From NCBI RefSeq assembly GCF_045223415.1, contig NZ_JBEQZJ010000033.1:1-46330 (forward strand): 46,330 nucleotides of DNA, read 5' to 3'. Of this stretch, positions 25,868-35,027 are shown one piece after another. Within the stretch, counting starts at the first letter, position 1, and each line of letters begins with the position of its first letter. Source of the stretch: Hoskinsella mucinilytica (GTDB lineage Bacteria; Bacillota_I; Bacilli_A; Erysipelotrichales; Erysipelotrichaceae). The translations under genes were made by a program, and so were the position numbers. The notes under the pieces were generated by a model. The model did no database searches, was not told where the DNA came from, and saw only the letters and a program-made list of their open reading frames with translations.

Positions 25868-26962
25868 ATGAAAAAAATAATGTTGGTGTTTGGAACTCGT
25901 CCTGAGGCAATAAAAATGTGTCCTTTAGTGAATGAATTGAAAAAACGAAAAGGAATTCAAACTATTGTCTGTGTTACAGGGCAACATAAAGAAATGCTAA
26001 ATCAGGTCTTATATACATTTAATGTAACACCTGATTACAATTTGTCAATTATGAAAGAAAGACAGTCTCTTTTTGATGTAACTATTAATATTCTTGATAG
26101 AATAAAAAAAGTATTAGAAATTGAACAACCCAATGTAGTATTGGTACATGGTGATACATCTACTACATTTGTAACAGCATTAGCGTGTTTTTATTTACAA
26201 ATTCCTGTCGGTCATGTGGAAGCTGGTTTAAGAACTAACAATATTTATTCACCCTATCCAGAAGAATTTAATCGTCAAGCAGTTAGCATCATAAGTAAAT
26301 ATAATTTTGCGCCAACAGAAATGGCTAAAGAAAATTTGATAAAAGAGGGCAAGAATCAAGCTGATATATATGTTACAGGAAACACAGCAATTGATGCGTT
26401 AAAAACGACAGTTAGATCCGATTATTCACATCCTGAGTTAGAGTGGGCAGAAAATAGTAAATTAATTATGATAACAGCCCATCGACGTGAAAATCTAGGA
26501 GAGCCAATGAAGCATATGTTTAGAGCGATTCGTCGAGTCATGGATGAACATTCAGATGTTAAAGCAATATACCCAATTCATATGAATCCTACAGTAAGAG
26601 AAATAGCAAATTCTATTTTAGGAAATGATGATCGCATACATATAATTGATCCTTTAGAAGTAGTAGATTTTCATAATTTTCTATCTAGAAGTTATTTGAT
26701 CTTAACAGATTCTGGAGGAATACAAGAAGAAGCACCAAGTCTTGCAAAACCTGTATTAGTAATGAGAGATACAACAGAACGTCCTGAAGGCATTAAAGCA
26801 GGGACTTTAAAATTGGTAGGAACAGAAGAAGAGGCGATTTATCAAAGCTTTTCTCAGTTGTTAACTGATAATTCACTATATGCTCAAATGAGCAAAGCGT
26901 CAAATCCTTATGGCGATGGACACGCTTGTGAACGAATAGCTAACATCTTGATTGAAAACTAA
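25868..26962 (+). CDS. wecB: UDP-N-acetylglucosamine 2-epimerase (non-hydrolysing)
   Basis: Interconverts UDP-GlcNAc and UDP-ManNAc in the cytosol, supplying ManNAc or a derived sugar. At 364 residues it has the full family set: FGTRPEAIKMCPLVNELK, VHGDTSTTFVTALA, GHVEAGLRT, ITAHRRENLG, and TDSGGIQEEAPSLAKP followed by RDTTERPE. No dehydrogenase (WecC) is present in the window, so ManNAc rather than ManNAcA is likely. AAAGGA precedes ATG 25868. Confidence 0.94.
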   Translation: MKKIMLVFGTRPEAIKMCPLVNELKKRKGIQTIVCVTGQHKEMLNQVLYTFNVTPDYNLSIMKERQSLFDVTINILDRIKKVLEIEQPNVVLVHGDTSTTFVTALACFYLQIPVGHVEAGLRTNNIYSPYPEEFNRQAVSIISKYNFAPTEMAKENLIKEGKNQADIYVTGNTAIDALKTTVRSDYSHPELEWAENSKLIMITAHRRENLGEPMKHMFRAIRRVMDEHSDVKAIYPIHMNPTVREIANSILGNDDRIHIIDPLEVVDFHNFLSRSYLILTDSGGIQEEAPSLAKPVLVMRDTTERPEGIKAGTLKLVGTEEEAIYQSFSQLLTDNSLYAQMSKASNPYGDGHACERIANILIEN

Positions 26963-27018
26963 TATATGTTTATATCAATTTTGTAAGATATGTAGAAAAG
27001 AAAAGGAGGGTTATGAAA

Positions 27019-29310
27019 ATGAAAAAAATAGGAATTATGACGTGGTATCATTATCACAATTATGGCAGTGCATTACAATGCACTGCACTTTCTCATGTAA
27101 TAAGAAAATTAGGTTATGAACCGTATTTAATTCAATATCATCCACGTAAAACGACATGTACCATCCCTACATATAGAATTAAAGATATTTATCATAAAGT
27201 AAAAAAGAAAGTATATATCAATACTTATGTGCCATATACATCAAAGAGAAGAGAAGAATTGTTCATTGAATTTTTAAAAAGCAATATATCTGAAACTGAA
27301 GTAGTAGATACGTTTCCGGAATTATATCAATTAAATGATAAACTAGATGCATTTGTTTGTGGAAGTGATCAAATATGGGCACCATCTTGTTTTGATGACA
27401 AATATTTTTTATCTTATGTACAAAACACTTCTAAAATGGTGGCATATGCTCCTAGTTTAGGTGTTAATAAGATAGATGATATAATCATTAAAGAAAAAAT
27501 GAAATGCTTAATATCAAGATTTAAGCACATTTCAGTAAGAGAAACACAAGGTGCAAAAATAATAAGAGATCTATGTAATATAGAAGCGAATGTGGTTTTA
27601 GATCCTACTTTATTAATAGAAGCGAATGATTGGGACAAGATAATTGGCACTTCAAAAATAAAAGAAGTAAATCAGCAATATATTTTATGTTATTTTCTTG
27701 GTGATGAAAGAAAATATATGGATACAGTCAAAAAAATTGCGAGTCTAGCAAATTTACAAATTGTAATAATTCCTACTACAACAGGTCAAACAACGATGGT
27801 AGAATGTATCAAAGATGATATTGGACCATCTGAATTTCTATATTTAATAAAACATGCTAGTTATGTTTGTACTGATTCATTTCATGGTGTTGCATTTTCA
27901 ATAAATTATAAAAAACCATTTACTACATTTAAAAGATTTAAAGATACTGATAAAATATGTCAAAATTCTAGAATATATAGTTTGCTCAATTTATTAGGTT
28001 TAAAAGATAGATTAGATGGTGAAAAGGAAATAGAGCACTCATTATTAAAATATGATTATAATCAAGTAGAAAGTAAACTGATAGAGCTTAGAAAAGAATC
28101 TCTTTGCTATCTTGATGATTCACTTAAAGATGCTACAGATACAAGAGTTAAGACTGAGGAAGCGCCATATTATATTACGAAACAGTGTTGTGGTTGTGGT
28201 GCCTGTATGGCAGTATGCCCGACTAATGCAGTATCTGTTTCACTTAACGAATCAGGTTTTTATCAATATACGATTGATGATAGTAAATGTATAAAATGTG
28301 GAAAATGTAAAAAAGTTTGTCCAAACAATCTTATTGAAGCAGAGGAATTAAAGGAAATGGTGGGTTTATTTTCATATCGAACTGATAACAGAAATGTACT
28401 AAAAAAATCTTCATCTGGAGGAGCTGGATATGAAATCGCTAGTCTTTTGAATAAAGAGCATTATTGGATATGTGGTGTGACGTATGATAATAAAATTGAT
28501 AATGCAAAACATATACTTATTAAACCAGATAAGGAAAACGAATTAGTTAAAATTCAAGGATCTAAATATATACAGAGCAATTCTGCACCAGCAATAAATA
28601 AATTAGCTAATTTGCCAATAAATGAGAAAGCAGTTTTCTTTGGAACACCTTGCCAAGTGGCAGGTTTAGATAAAGTTTTAAAAAGTCAAGGAAGAAGAAA
28701 GGATTTTATTTTAGTAGATTTAATTTGCCATGGAGTACCATCGCAAAACATGTTTAATAAATATTTATTTGAAATTAAAGAAAAATATAAGCTAGAAGAT
28801 CATCCAATTGTAAATTTCCGATCAGGAAAAAATGGGTGGAGAAATATGATGATTTCAATTTCTGATTCTAAAACAGAATATAACAAAAGTGAAAAAAAAG
28901 ATATGTTTTATTCTTTTTTTCGTTATGGATTATGCTATTTAGAGTCTTGCTATGATTGCCCTTACCGTCAAAAATCTGCTGCAGATATACGTATTGGAGA
29001 TTATTGGGGAAATAAGTTTGAATCTGAAACAATAGGAGTTTCTATGTTGTTAGCAAATACTGAGAAAGGTTATGAGATATTAAAGAAAATCCCTGGTAAT
29101 TTAAAAGAGCAAAATAAAGAAGATTATTGGACGATTCAATATCCTTATAATCCTCCTAAACCTATATTTTATGATTCTTTAATAAATGAATTAAAAAGAG
29201 AGGATATCTTATTATCTGATCTTCGAAAAAAATATGCTCGTGCTTTTGAAAAAAGAGAAAAAATAGGTAATTTAAAGTCTATTTTAAAAAAGATAGGAAG
29301 GAATAAATAA
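27019..29310 (+). CDS. Fusion of polysaccharide pyruvyl transferase and FrhB-like iron-sulfur protein
   Basis: A single 763-residue chain. Residues about 1-350 are a pyruvyl transferase (MTWYHYHNYGSALQC, FVCGSDQIWAP, MVAYAPSLGV, VLDPTLLIE, TDSFHGVAFSI). Residues about 385-435 carry two [4Fe-4S] motifs (CCGCGACMAVCP, CIKCGKCKKVCP). Residues about 440-740 are the FrhB/FdhB body (SSGGAGYEIA, QGSKYIQSN, FFGTPCQVAGLDKV, RIGDYWGNKF). Both halves match the separate neighbours at 20551 and 21739, but here the order is reversed. The fusion strongly implies that the two activities work together on one glycan substrate. Two ATGs are close; GGAGGG (27005-27010) is best spaced for 27019. Confidence 0.87.
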   Translation: MKKIGIMTWYHYHNYGSALQCTALSHVIRKLGYEPYLIQYHPRKTTCTIPTYRIKDIYHKVKKKVYINTYVPYTSKRREELFIEFLKSNISETEVVDTFPELYQLNDKLDAFVCGSDQIWAPSCFDDKYFLSYVQNTSKMVAYAPSLGVNKIDDIIIKEKMKCLISRFKHISVRETQGAKIIRDLCNIEANVVLDPTLLIEANDWDKIIGTSKIKEVNQQYILCYFLGDERKYMDTVKKIASLANLQIVIIPTTTGQTTMVECIKDDIGPSEFLYLIKHASYVCTDSFHGVAFSINYKKPFTTFKRFKDTDKICQNSRIYSLLNLLGLKDRLDGEKEIEHSLLKYDYNQVESKLIELRKESLCYLDDSLKDATDTRVKTEEAPYYITKQCCGCGACMAVCPTNAVSVSLNESGFYQYTIDDSKCIKCGKCKKVCPNNLIEAEELKEMVGLFSYRTDNRNVLKKSSSGGAGYEIASLLNKEHYWICGVTYDNKIDNAKHILIKPDKENELVKIQGSKYIQSNSAPAINKLANLPINEKAVFFGTPCQVAGLDKVLKSQGRRKDFILVDLICHGVPSQNMFNKYLFEIKEKYKLEDHPIVNFRSGKNGWRNMMISISDSKTEYNKSEKKDMFYSFFRYGLCYLESCYDCPYRQKSAADIRIGDYWGNKFESETIGVSMLLANTEKGYEILKKIPGNLKEQNKEDYWTIQYPYNPPKPIFYDSLINELKREDILLSDLRKKYARAFEKREKIGNLKSILKKIGRNK

Positions 29311-30699
29311 GTGAAAGAAAAGTATAAATATTTGTCGAAAAATGTTTTATTGTTTTCAATTAGTGGTTTTGTTCCTAAAATCCTATCTTTTTTATTAGTG
29401 CCGTTATATACAGGAATTCTAACTACTAAAGAATATGGCATATCAGATCTGATTTCAACAACTGTAATGTTGTTACTACCTATTTTTACATGTGATATTC
29501 AAGATGCAGTTATGAGATTTGCAATGGATAAAAAGTATTCCAAAAAAGATACTTTTACAGTAGGAATGCAAATTTTGCTTTTTGGTGGAATTATAGTAGC
29601 TTTGGGGGCATTCATAATTTATAAGTTAAAATTGATAAATGGTTTATATTTACTTTTTGCTACTATAATGTTTATTACAACAGCAATCTACAATAGTTCA
29701 TCATTATTTTGTCGAGCGATTGATAAAGTAAAAGTTATTACGTATGCTAGTATTATAAATTCGTTTGTGACTCTGATTGCAAATATCGTTTTACTTGCAG
29801 TAATCCCACTCGGATTAACTGGTTATTTAATTGCTAATTCATTAGGTTCATTTATTGCACTCATATATATTTTTTACAAGGCAAATCTCATTCAATATTT
29901 AAGGACTAGAATCAATAAAAAATTAAGAAAAGAGATGCTTTTGTATAGTTTTCCTCTAATATTTAGTGTAATTGCATGGTGGATAAATAATGCTTCAGAT
30001 CGTTATATATTAACATGGATGTCTGGAATTGCTATTAGTGGAGTATATGCAGTTTCATATAAAATACCAAACTTATTATCGATGTTTCAAAATATTTTTG
30101 CACAAGCTTGGTCTATCTCAGCCATTAAAGAATTCGACAAAAATGATAAGGATGGGTTTATAGGTAATACATATACCTTGATGAATTTTGCAATGGTAGC
30201 TGGTTGTTCATTCATAATGTTAATTAATATTCCTTTGGCAAAAATTTTATATTCAAATGAATTTTATGTTGCATGGAAATTTGTGCCTCCACTTCTGATA
30301 GCGGTAGTATTTAATGCAATGGCATTGTTTATTGGCAGTGTTTTTACAGCAGTAAAAGATACTAAAACTTTGTCATACACAACAGTTATTGGAGGATTAA
30401 TAAATACGATTTGTAATTTTATTTTAATATATTTTTTTAATGCATATGGAGCAGCTATTGCAACATTAATCGGTTATGGCGCAACATTAATTTTAAGAAG
30501 AGTGATATTGCGTAAGTATATCTGTATAAGAGTAAATAATAAGCGAGATATTTTGTGTTATATGATTTTAGTTGCACAAATGGCGATCGCTTCTTTAGGC
30601 TGGATTTCCATAATTTTACAAGCGTGTCTTTTTATTTGTATTGTTATTTTATATAAGACAGAGTTTAAAAAAATTATTTTATTGTTTATAAAAAAATAG
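29311..30699 (+). CDS. wzx: Wzx-like repeat-unit flippase (MOP superfamily)
   Basis: Integral membrane protein of 462 residues with about 12-14 hydrophobic helices. The start KNVLLFSISGFVPKILSFLL and LLVPLYTGILTTKEYG-like segment are typical of polysaccharide flippases, as is WWINNASDRYIL near residue 225. It would flip undecaprenyl-linked repeat units outward for Wzy. It starts with GTG at 29311, directly after the previous stop, with AGGAAGGA upstream. It is the last intact gene of the operon. Confidence 0.9.
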   Translation: MKEKYKYLSKNVLLFSISGFVPKILSFLLVPLYTGILTTKEYGISDLISTTVMLLLPIFTCDIQDAVMRFAMDKKYSKKDTFTVGMQILLFGGIIVALGAFIIYKLKLINGLYLLFATIMFITTAIYNSSSLFCRAIDKVKVITYASIINSFVTLIANIVLLAVIPLGLTGYLIANSLGSFIALIYIFYKANLIQYLRTRINKKLRKEMLLYSFPLIFSVIAWWINNASDRYILTWMSGIAISGVYAVSYKIPNLLSMFQNIFAQAWSISAIKEFDKNDKDGFIGNTYTLMNFAMVAGCSFIMLINIPLAKILYSNEFYVAWKFVPPLLIAVVFNAMALFIGSVFTAVKDTKTLSYTTVIGGLINTICNFILIYFFNAYGAAIATLIGYGATLILRRVILRKYICIRVNNKRDILCYMILVAQMAIASLGWISIILQACLFICIVILYKTEFKKIILLFIKK

Positions 30700-30734
30700 A
30701 TTCTTAATTTAATAAAGGCAATATTTTCTGTACA

Positions 30735-31097
30735 AAAAAGCCTGTTTTTAGTAGCTGGTTTCGGGAATAGAATGGTACCAGTTACCTCAAACATTCTTAA
30801 ACCATTAGTATAAGTTCAGGATAAAAAATATCAAAAGTTTGCTAGATGCATGTATTAATGTTGGTATAACTGATATCACTAAACCAATACCATTTTTAGT
30901 ATTTAAATTGTACATGATTTACTAGAAAATGAATATTTTTTAGAATCATATTTTATTGGGATGAAGTTGCATTGTAAGAATGTAAAGAAAAATATAAGAT
31001 ATATGTGAGAAAGACGAGTAAAGATGATATTATCGAAATCGATACATTTAATGAATTAAAGGCTATAGACTATGTTTATGATATTCAAGAGGAATAA
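30735..31097 (+). pseudogene. Decayed LicC-type nucleotidyltransferase
   Basis: Fragments line up with sugar/choline-phosphate nucleotidyltransferases. LFLVAGFGNRMVPVT plus NILKPLV (from about 30740) is the nucleotide-binding start. After an in-frame stop and a frame change comes SLLDACINVGITDIT. Near the end, WDEVAL and then DIIEIDTFNELKAID (about 31028-31075) match the family C-terminus. The total, about 120 codons, is roughly half the normal length, so there is an internal deletion as well as frameshifts. It is probably a lost member of the capsule operon, perhaps for phosphocholine or another decoration. Confidence 0.65.
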
Positions 31098-31171
31098 CGA
31101 GAATTTGATAGAAAAATGATTTAAAATATATATCTTATTTTAAATTAATTGAAGAAAGAGAATGAGGAATT

Positions 31172-34100
31172 ATGGATAAATTTAAATTTGAAAAGTTTAA
31201 AATTGATTTGATGAAGGGAAAAGTCACTGTTAATCAATTAAAACAATTAAAAGTCGAAGGTACAAAAAATCAATTTTTTTGGTTCATAAAGTTTTTAATG
31301 TATCAAAGAAATTTTAGCGATATTTATTTTCCTAAAGAATTAAAAAATTTAATAGCAATTGACAATATTCCATGCCTTGTTGAGGTTGAGGGGGAAGCTC
31401 TTGATTCAATTATTATGAGAGAATTTAGCTTTTATGTTCAATGTTTTCTAGTCTATCAAGTGGAAATAAATGATTTCTTATATTTAAGAGATTGTTTTGA
31501 AAAAAAACTAATTCTTAATGATTTTGAAGAAGCCTGTCAAATCCTGAAAAATATTCATAGTAATTATGGAGTTTCACATTGGTTGTTAGATGCAGTATTT
31601 GTATTAAAATCATTATCCAATAACGAGATAGAATATGTTTCATTTTACAGAAGTTTAAAAAAGAATAAAGATAAGGTAACAATCAAAGTAATAGAGTTAT
31701 TCAAAGAAAAAAACAGAAACAGTAGTACTGAATCGGCATTTCGAGAAATAAAGACAAAAAATTTAGAAGATATTGATATAGGTGTTAAAAAAATAAACAG
31801 AAACTATAGTGCCTATAAATTCTATCTTGAATCTCTTGTTCAATTTGATTGTATTACTGATATAAAACAAACTGTTCCTCTTGTAAAATCAATCTCTTTT
31901 TTACCATTAATTGATAAATTTTTATTATTTGAAAAAATAATCTCTGTTGTTATAACAAATCAATTGTTGCCTTTAAAAAAAATAGTATCATTATGCAAAC
32001 CGTTAAATAATGTTTTCCCTTATTCATTTTTAAGTAAAAGCAGTTTTGATTTAGAGAAAATTGAAACTAATCTAAGCTTTCAGGTTGAAAATGTAAATAA
32101 GTTATTTTTTAATGAAAAATATGAAGAGTGCTTAAGTGCTTGTTTAAACGCTCTTAATGAAAATGCTAATTGTTTTTCATTAATTTGCTTGGCAGGTAAA
32201 TGTTGCTTAATACTTAATACAGATATTGAAAAGAATACAGTTTTAAATAAATTGATTTATTCGGTGAAATCACTTTTCATGTTTGATGAAAAACGGATAA
32301 ATGATATTTATTTTAATAGTAAATTATTATCGCTTTTTTTAAACTCAACAATATTTTATGATTTTAATTATATTTTTGAAGACTGTAATGATATGAAAAA
32401 AAGTAATGTAGAATATAGCTTTTGGATGAAAAATGTATTTTCAAAAACATATTATTATTCTTTTGATGAAATATATAATAAAAATATTGTTTCAGAAAAT
32501 AGAGCTAGTAATGAAATCCAGTATAGAAATAATTGGGGTAAATGTTTTTTGTTAGCGAATCAGCAAGAAAATATAAATTTAGGAAGAATAAGTAGAACAA
32601 TTAAATCTGCACTTTTAAAAGATATTGAATTATTAAATGATTATTATATTGAAAATATAGAGCGGTTATCAAAACTTAATTCTGTAGATAGATACTGCTT
32701 CATAGAAATCGCAAAAATACTTTTAGATAAAAAAGAAAAGAATTTAGATATAATTGGTGCAATTACAATATTTAATGATTTATATTTAGAATCGATGTTA
32801 GTAGTCAAAAATATTGATTATAGGGAACTAAGTGCTAAAATTTTAGAATCAGAAATTGAGCAAAAATGTCTGAAATCAATAGATTATTTAATTTTTTCTT
32901 ATATAATTCAAATGAATAGAGTACAGGCTACATCTGAAAGTATGAAATTAACAAAATATGCTATAAACTACATAAAATTGAATGGAATAGATGTTTTTGA
33001 TGTATCATTTATTCCAAATGGCTATATGGAAAAAAAGAAATATTTGTTTATGATTTATTATATTTGCAATGTGAACTGGATAAAACATTATTATTTAAAC
33101 GTAAATAAGAAAGTGTTAAAGCCAATAGAGCTATACAAAAAAAGATTGTGTTTGTTAGATATAATTAAAAAAAGCGGTTATGATGTTGATCTAGATGAAT
33201 TAAATTCTGAAATAGAGAAATTAATTTATGACAGAGATATTTCGTTCATTAAAAAAAATAAAAATAGTGGGCATGTAGATTTAGGAGTAATTAATTTGAC
33301 TGATGTTACAAAAAGTGAAGTTCTTAATGCTTTTACCCAAATAAAAACACAAGATATAATGCTTAGAAGTGAAGCTGAAAAAAACTCAAAATACTATTTG
33401 CTAATGGAAGCTTTTAAAAAATACAGAAAAGATTTTATCAGTAAAATGGATGTAGTGATAGGCCATATTCGACATAATAAGTTTAATAATATTTTAGATT
33501 TATTGCAAAAAAATGATTTATATATTAGGAAAAGTGAGAATTTTAATTATAGTCCCAAATTTATAGATGATTTAGTATTAGAGGAAAAAATTATTTCATC
33601 TTTTTCTTCTAAAGTTAATGCAAAAATTGAATTCATAAGATCAAAAAAATTAGGACCTTATGATGAGAAAAAGAACGAATATGGAATTCATTTGTTTATA
33701 GAGCATGATATCATATATGACGCATTTACGAAATTAAATCTTGAAAATATTAACAATTTATATGACACTTTTTATAAATTATTAGTAGATCAATTGAAAA
33801 TGGAACTTAATAGAGTAAAGAAAGAAATTGTTGATTCTTTAAGAGAATTCTTTTCATTTGAATTTGATGATATGCTCAAAGCTTTATCAAGACAAAAAAA
33901 GTTAAGTGAAAATTTAAAAAAATCAAAATTAGAATTGGAAGACTTTTATAAGAATCTTGAAAAATGGTTATCATATAGCGAAGAATCTACCAAGCAAAAT
34001 TATTCAATAGACGTTTTTGTAGATGATTTTATACAGGCGTGTATCAAAAAAGGATTAAATATAACATATGAGAATAGAAAAGAAGAAAGAAGAAACGTTA

Positions 34101-34498
34101 ATATAAAAGATATTTCTCCATATAAACTGAATATGATTTTGGAAAATTTTTTAAGCAATGCTATAAAACATTCTGGCTTTGAATCACATGATCTAAATAT
34201 TATTATTGAGTTTACAAAACTTGATGATAAAATAGCATTTAAGTTTTCAAATAAAATTTCTCAAGATATTAGTGATGAGGAAATGGATAACCGTATTAAG
34301 ATGATACAAGAGAGAATTGATAGTAAAGAAAGAAGAGATGAAGATAAGAATATTTCTTTTGGTAACGGCTACTATACGGTGATTGAAATTTTGAATGAAG
34401 TTATTAGTAATGGATGGAGATTAACACCAAATTATGACAGAAAAAACGGTGTATTTAGCATATATTTAGAGTTACTAATAAGAAGAGAGGAAAATTAA
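31172..34498 (+). CDS. Large soluble histidine-kinase-like protein
   Basis: An 1108-residue protein with no membrane helices or signal peptide. Residues 1 to about 740 are mostly helical, with a TPR-like pair near 309-350, and I recognize no named domain. An H-box-like GHIRHNKFNNI at 764-774 has His765 as candidate phosphoacceptor. Residues about 880-960 are coiled-coil-like. The ATP-binding lid region follows: N-box LENFLSNAIKHS (990-1001) and a G2-like FGNGYYTV. No clear DxGxG G1 box is seen (IAFKFSNKI in its place), and the 225-residue H-box to N-box distance is unusually long. The receiver gene starts on the next base. Strong AT bias suggests transfer. Kinase activity is inferred. Confidence 0.68.
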   Translation: MDKFKFEKFKIDLMKGKVTVNQLKQLKVEGTKNQFFWFIKFLMYQRNFSDIYFPKELKNLIAIDNIPCLVEVEGEALDSIIMREFSFYVQCFLVYQVEINDFLYLRDCFEKKLILNDFEEACQILKNIHSNYGVSHWLLDAVFVLKSLSNNEIEYVSFYRSLKKNKDKVTIKVIELFKEKNRNSSTESAFREIKTKNLEDIDIGVKKINRNYSAYKFYLESLVQFDCITDIKQTVPLVKSISFLPLIDKFLLFEKIISVVITNQLLPLKKIVSLCKPLNNVFPYSFLSKSSFDLEKIETNLSFQVENVNKLFFNEKYEECLSACLNALNENANCFSLICLAGKCCLILNTDIEKNTVLNKLIYSVKSLFMFDEKRINDIYFNSKLLSLFLNSTIFYDFNYIFEDCNDMKKSNVEYSFWMKNVFSKTYYYSFDEIYNKNIVSENRASNEIQYRNNWGKCFLLANQQENINLGRISRTIKSALLKDIELLNDYYIENIERLSKLNSVDRYCFIEIAKILLDKKEKNLDIIGAITIFNDLYLESMLVVKNIDYRELSAKILESEIEQKCLKSIDYLIFSYIIQMNRVQATSESMKLTKYAINYIKLNGIDVFDVSFIPNGYMEKKKYLFMIYYICNVNWIKHYYLNVNKKVLKPIELYKKRLCLLDIIKKSGYDVDLDELNSEIEKLIYDRDISFIKKNKNSGHVDLGVINLTDVTKSEVLNAFTQIKTQDIMLRSEAEKNSKYYLLMEAFKKYRKDFISKMDVVIGHIRHNKFNNILDLLQKNDLYIRKSENFNYSPKFIDDLVLEEKIISSFSSKVNAKIEFIRSKKLGPYDEKKNEYGIHLFIEHDIIYDAFTKLNLENINNLYDTFYKLLVDQLKMELNRVKKEIVDSLREFFSFEFDDMLKALSRQKKLSENLKKSKLELEDFYKNLEKWLSYSEESTKQNYSIDVFVDDFIQACIKKGLNITYENRKEERRNVNIKDISPYKLNMILENFLSNAIKHSGFESHDLNIIIEFTKLDDKIAFKFSNKISQDISDEEMDNRIKMIQERIDSKERRDEDKNISFGNGYYTVIEILNEVISNGWRLTPNYDRKNGVFSIYLELLIRREEN

Positions 34499-34990
34499 AT
34501 GAATAAAATTTTGATTATAGATGATGAGTTGGATAAACAAAAAATGTTGACAGAGTATTTTGAAAGTAAAAACTGCTGTGTGAAAATTGCTAATTGTGTA
34601 AATGAGGCTTTAGAAGTTTTGTTAACAGAAGAAAAATTTGAACTGTTAATATTAGATATGCATTTGCCTGAGAATAAGGACAGTATTGCTAACATGATGG
34701 GTGGATTAGAAATTGCAAAATTTTTATATATCAATAATTCTGATTTTCCTTATTTGGTATTTACACAGTATGAAGAATTCAGTACTGAGATGGATTCTAA
34801 TAGAATATTAGAAAGTAAATATTATGAGCCAGCAAAATTATCAAACAGCTTTTATCAAGATATAAAAAACATAGCGGAATTAAATGCATTCCTTAGTGAT
34901 TTAAGCGAAAAATACCTAGGAGCAATATTATGTTGTTATACAGATGATTATTGGATCAAATACATTGATGCTCTTTTACGAACATTATAA
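34499..34990 (+). CDS. Stand-alone receiver-domain protein
   Basis: A 163-residue response-regulator receiver with no output domain. The acidic pair is Asp8-Asp9 (ILIIDDE), the phospho-acceptor is Asp53 (LLILDMHLPE), the switch Thr lies in LVFTQYEE, and a late Lys occurs in EPAKLS. The region after about residue 120 has no recognizable fold. ATG 34499 follows the kinase stop with no gap, so it is translationally coupled to it; GAGGAAAA in the kinase end is the ribosome binding site. It probably relays or buffers phosphate between the kinase and the receiver-nucleosidase downstream. Confidence 0.82.
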   Translation: MNKILIIDDELDKQKMLTEYFESKNCCVKIANCVNEALEVLLTEEKFELLILDMHLPENKDSIANMMGGLEIAKFLYINNSDFPYLVFTQYEEFSTEMDSNRILESKYYEPAKLSNSFYQDIKNIAELNAFLSDLSEKYLGAILCCYTDDYWIKYIDALLRTL

Positions 34991-35027
34991 AATATAAAAA
35001 ACAGTAATAAGTAAAATGGAGGATAAA

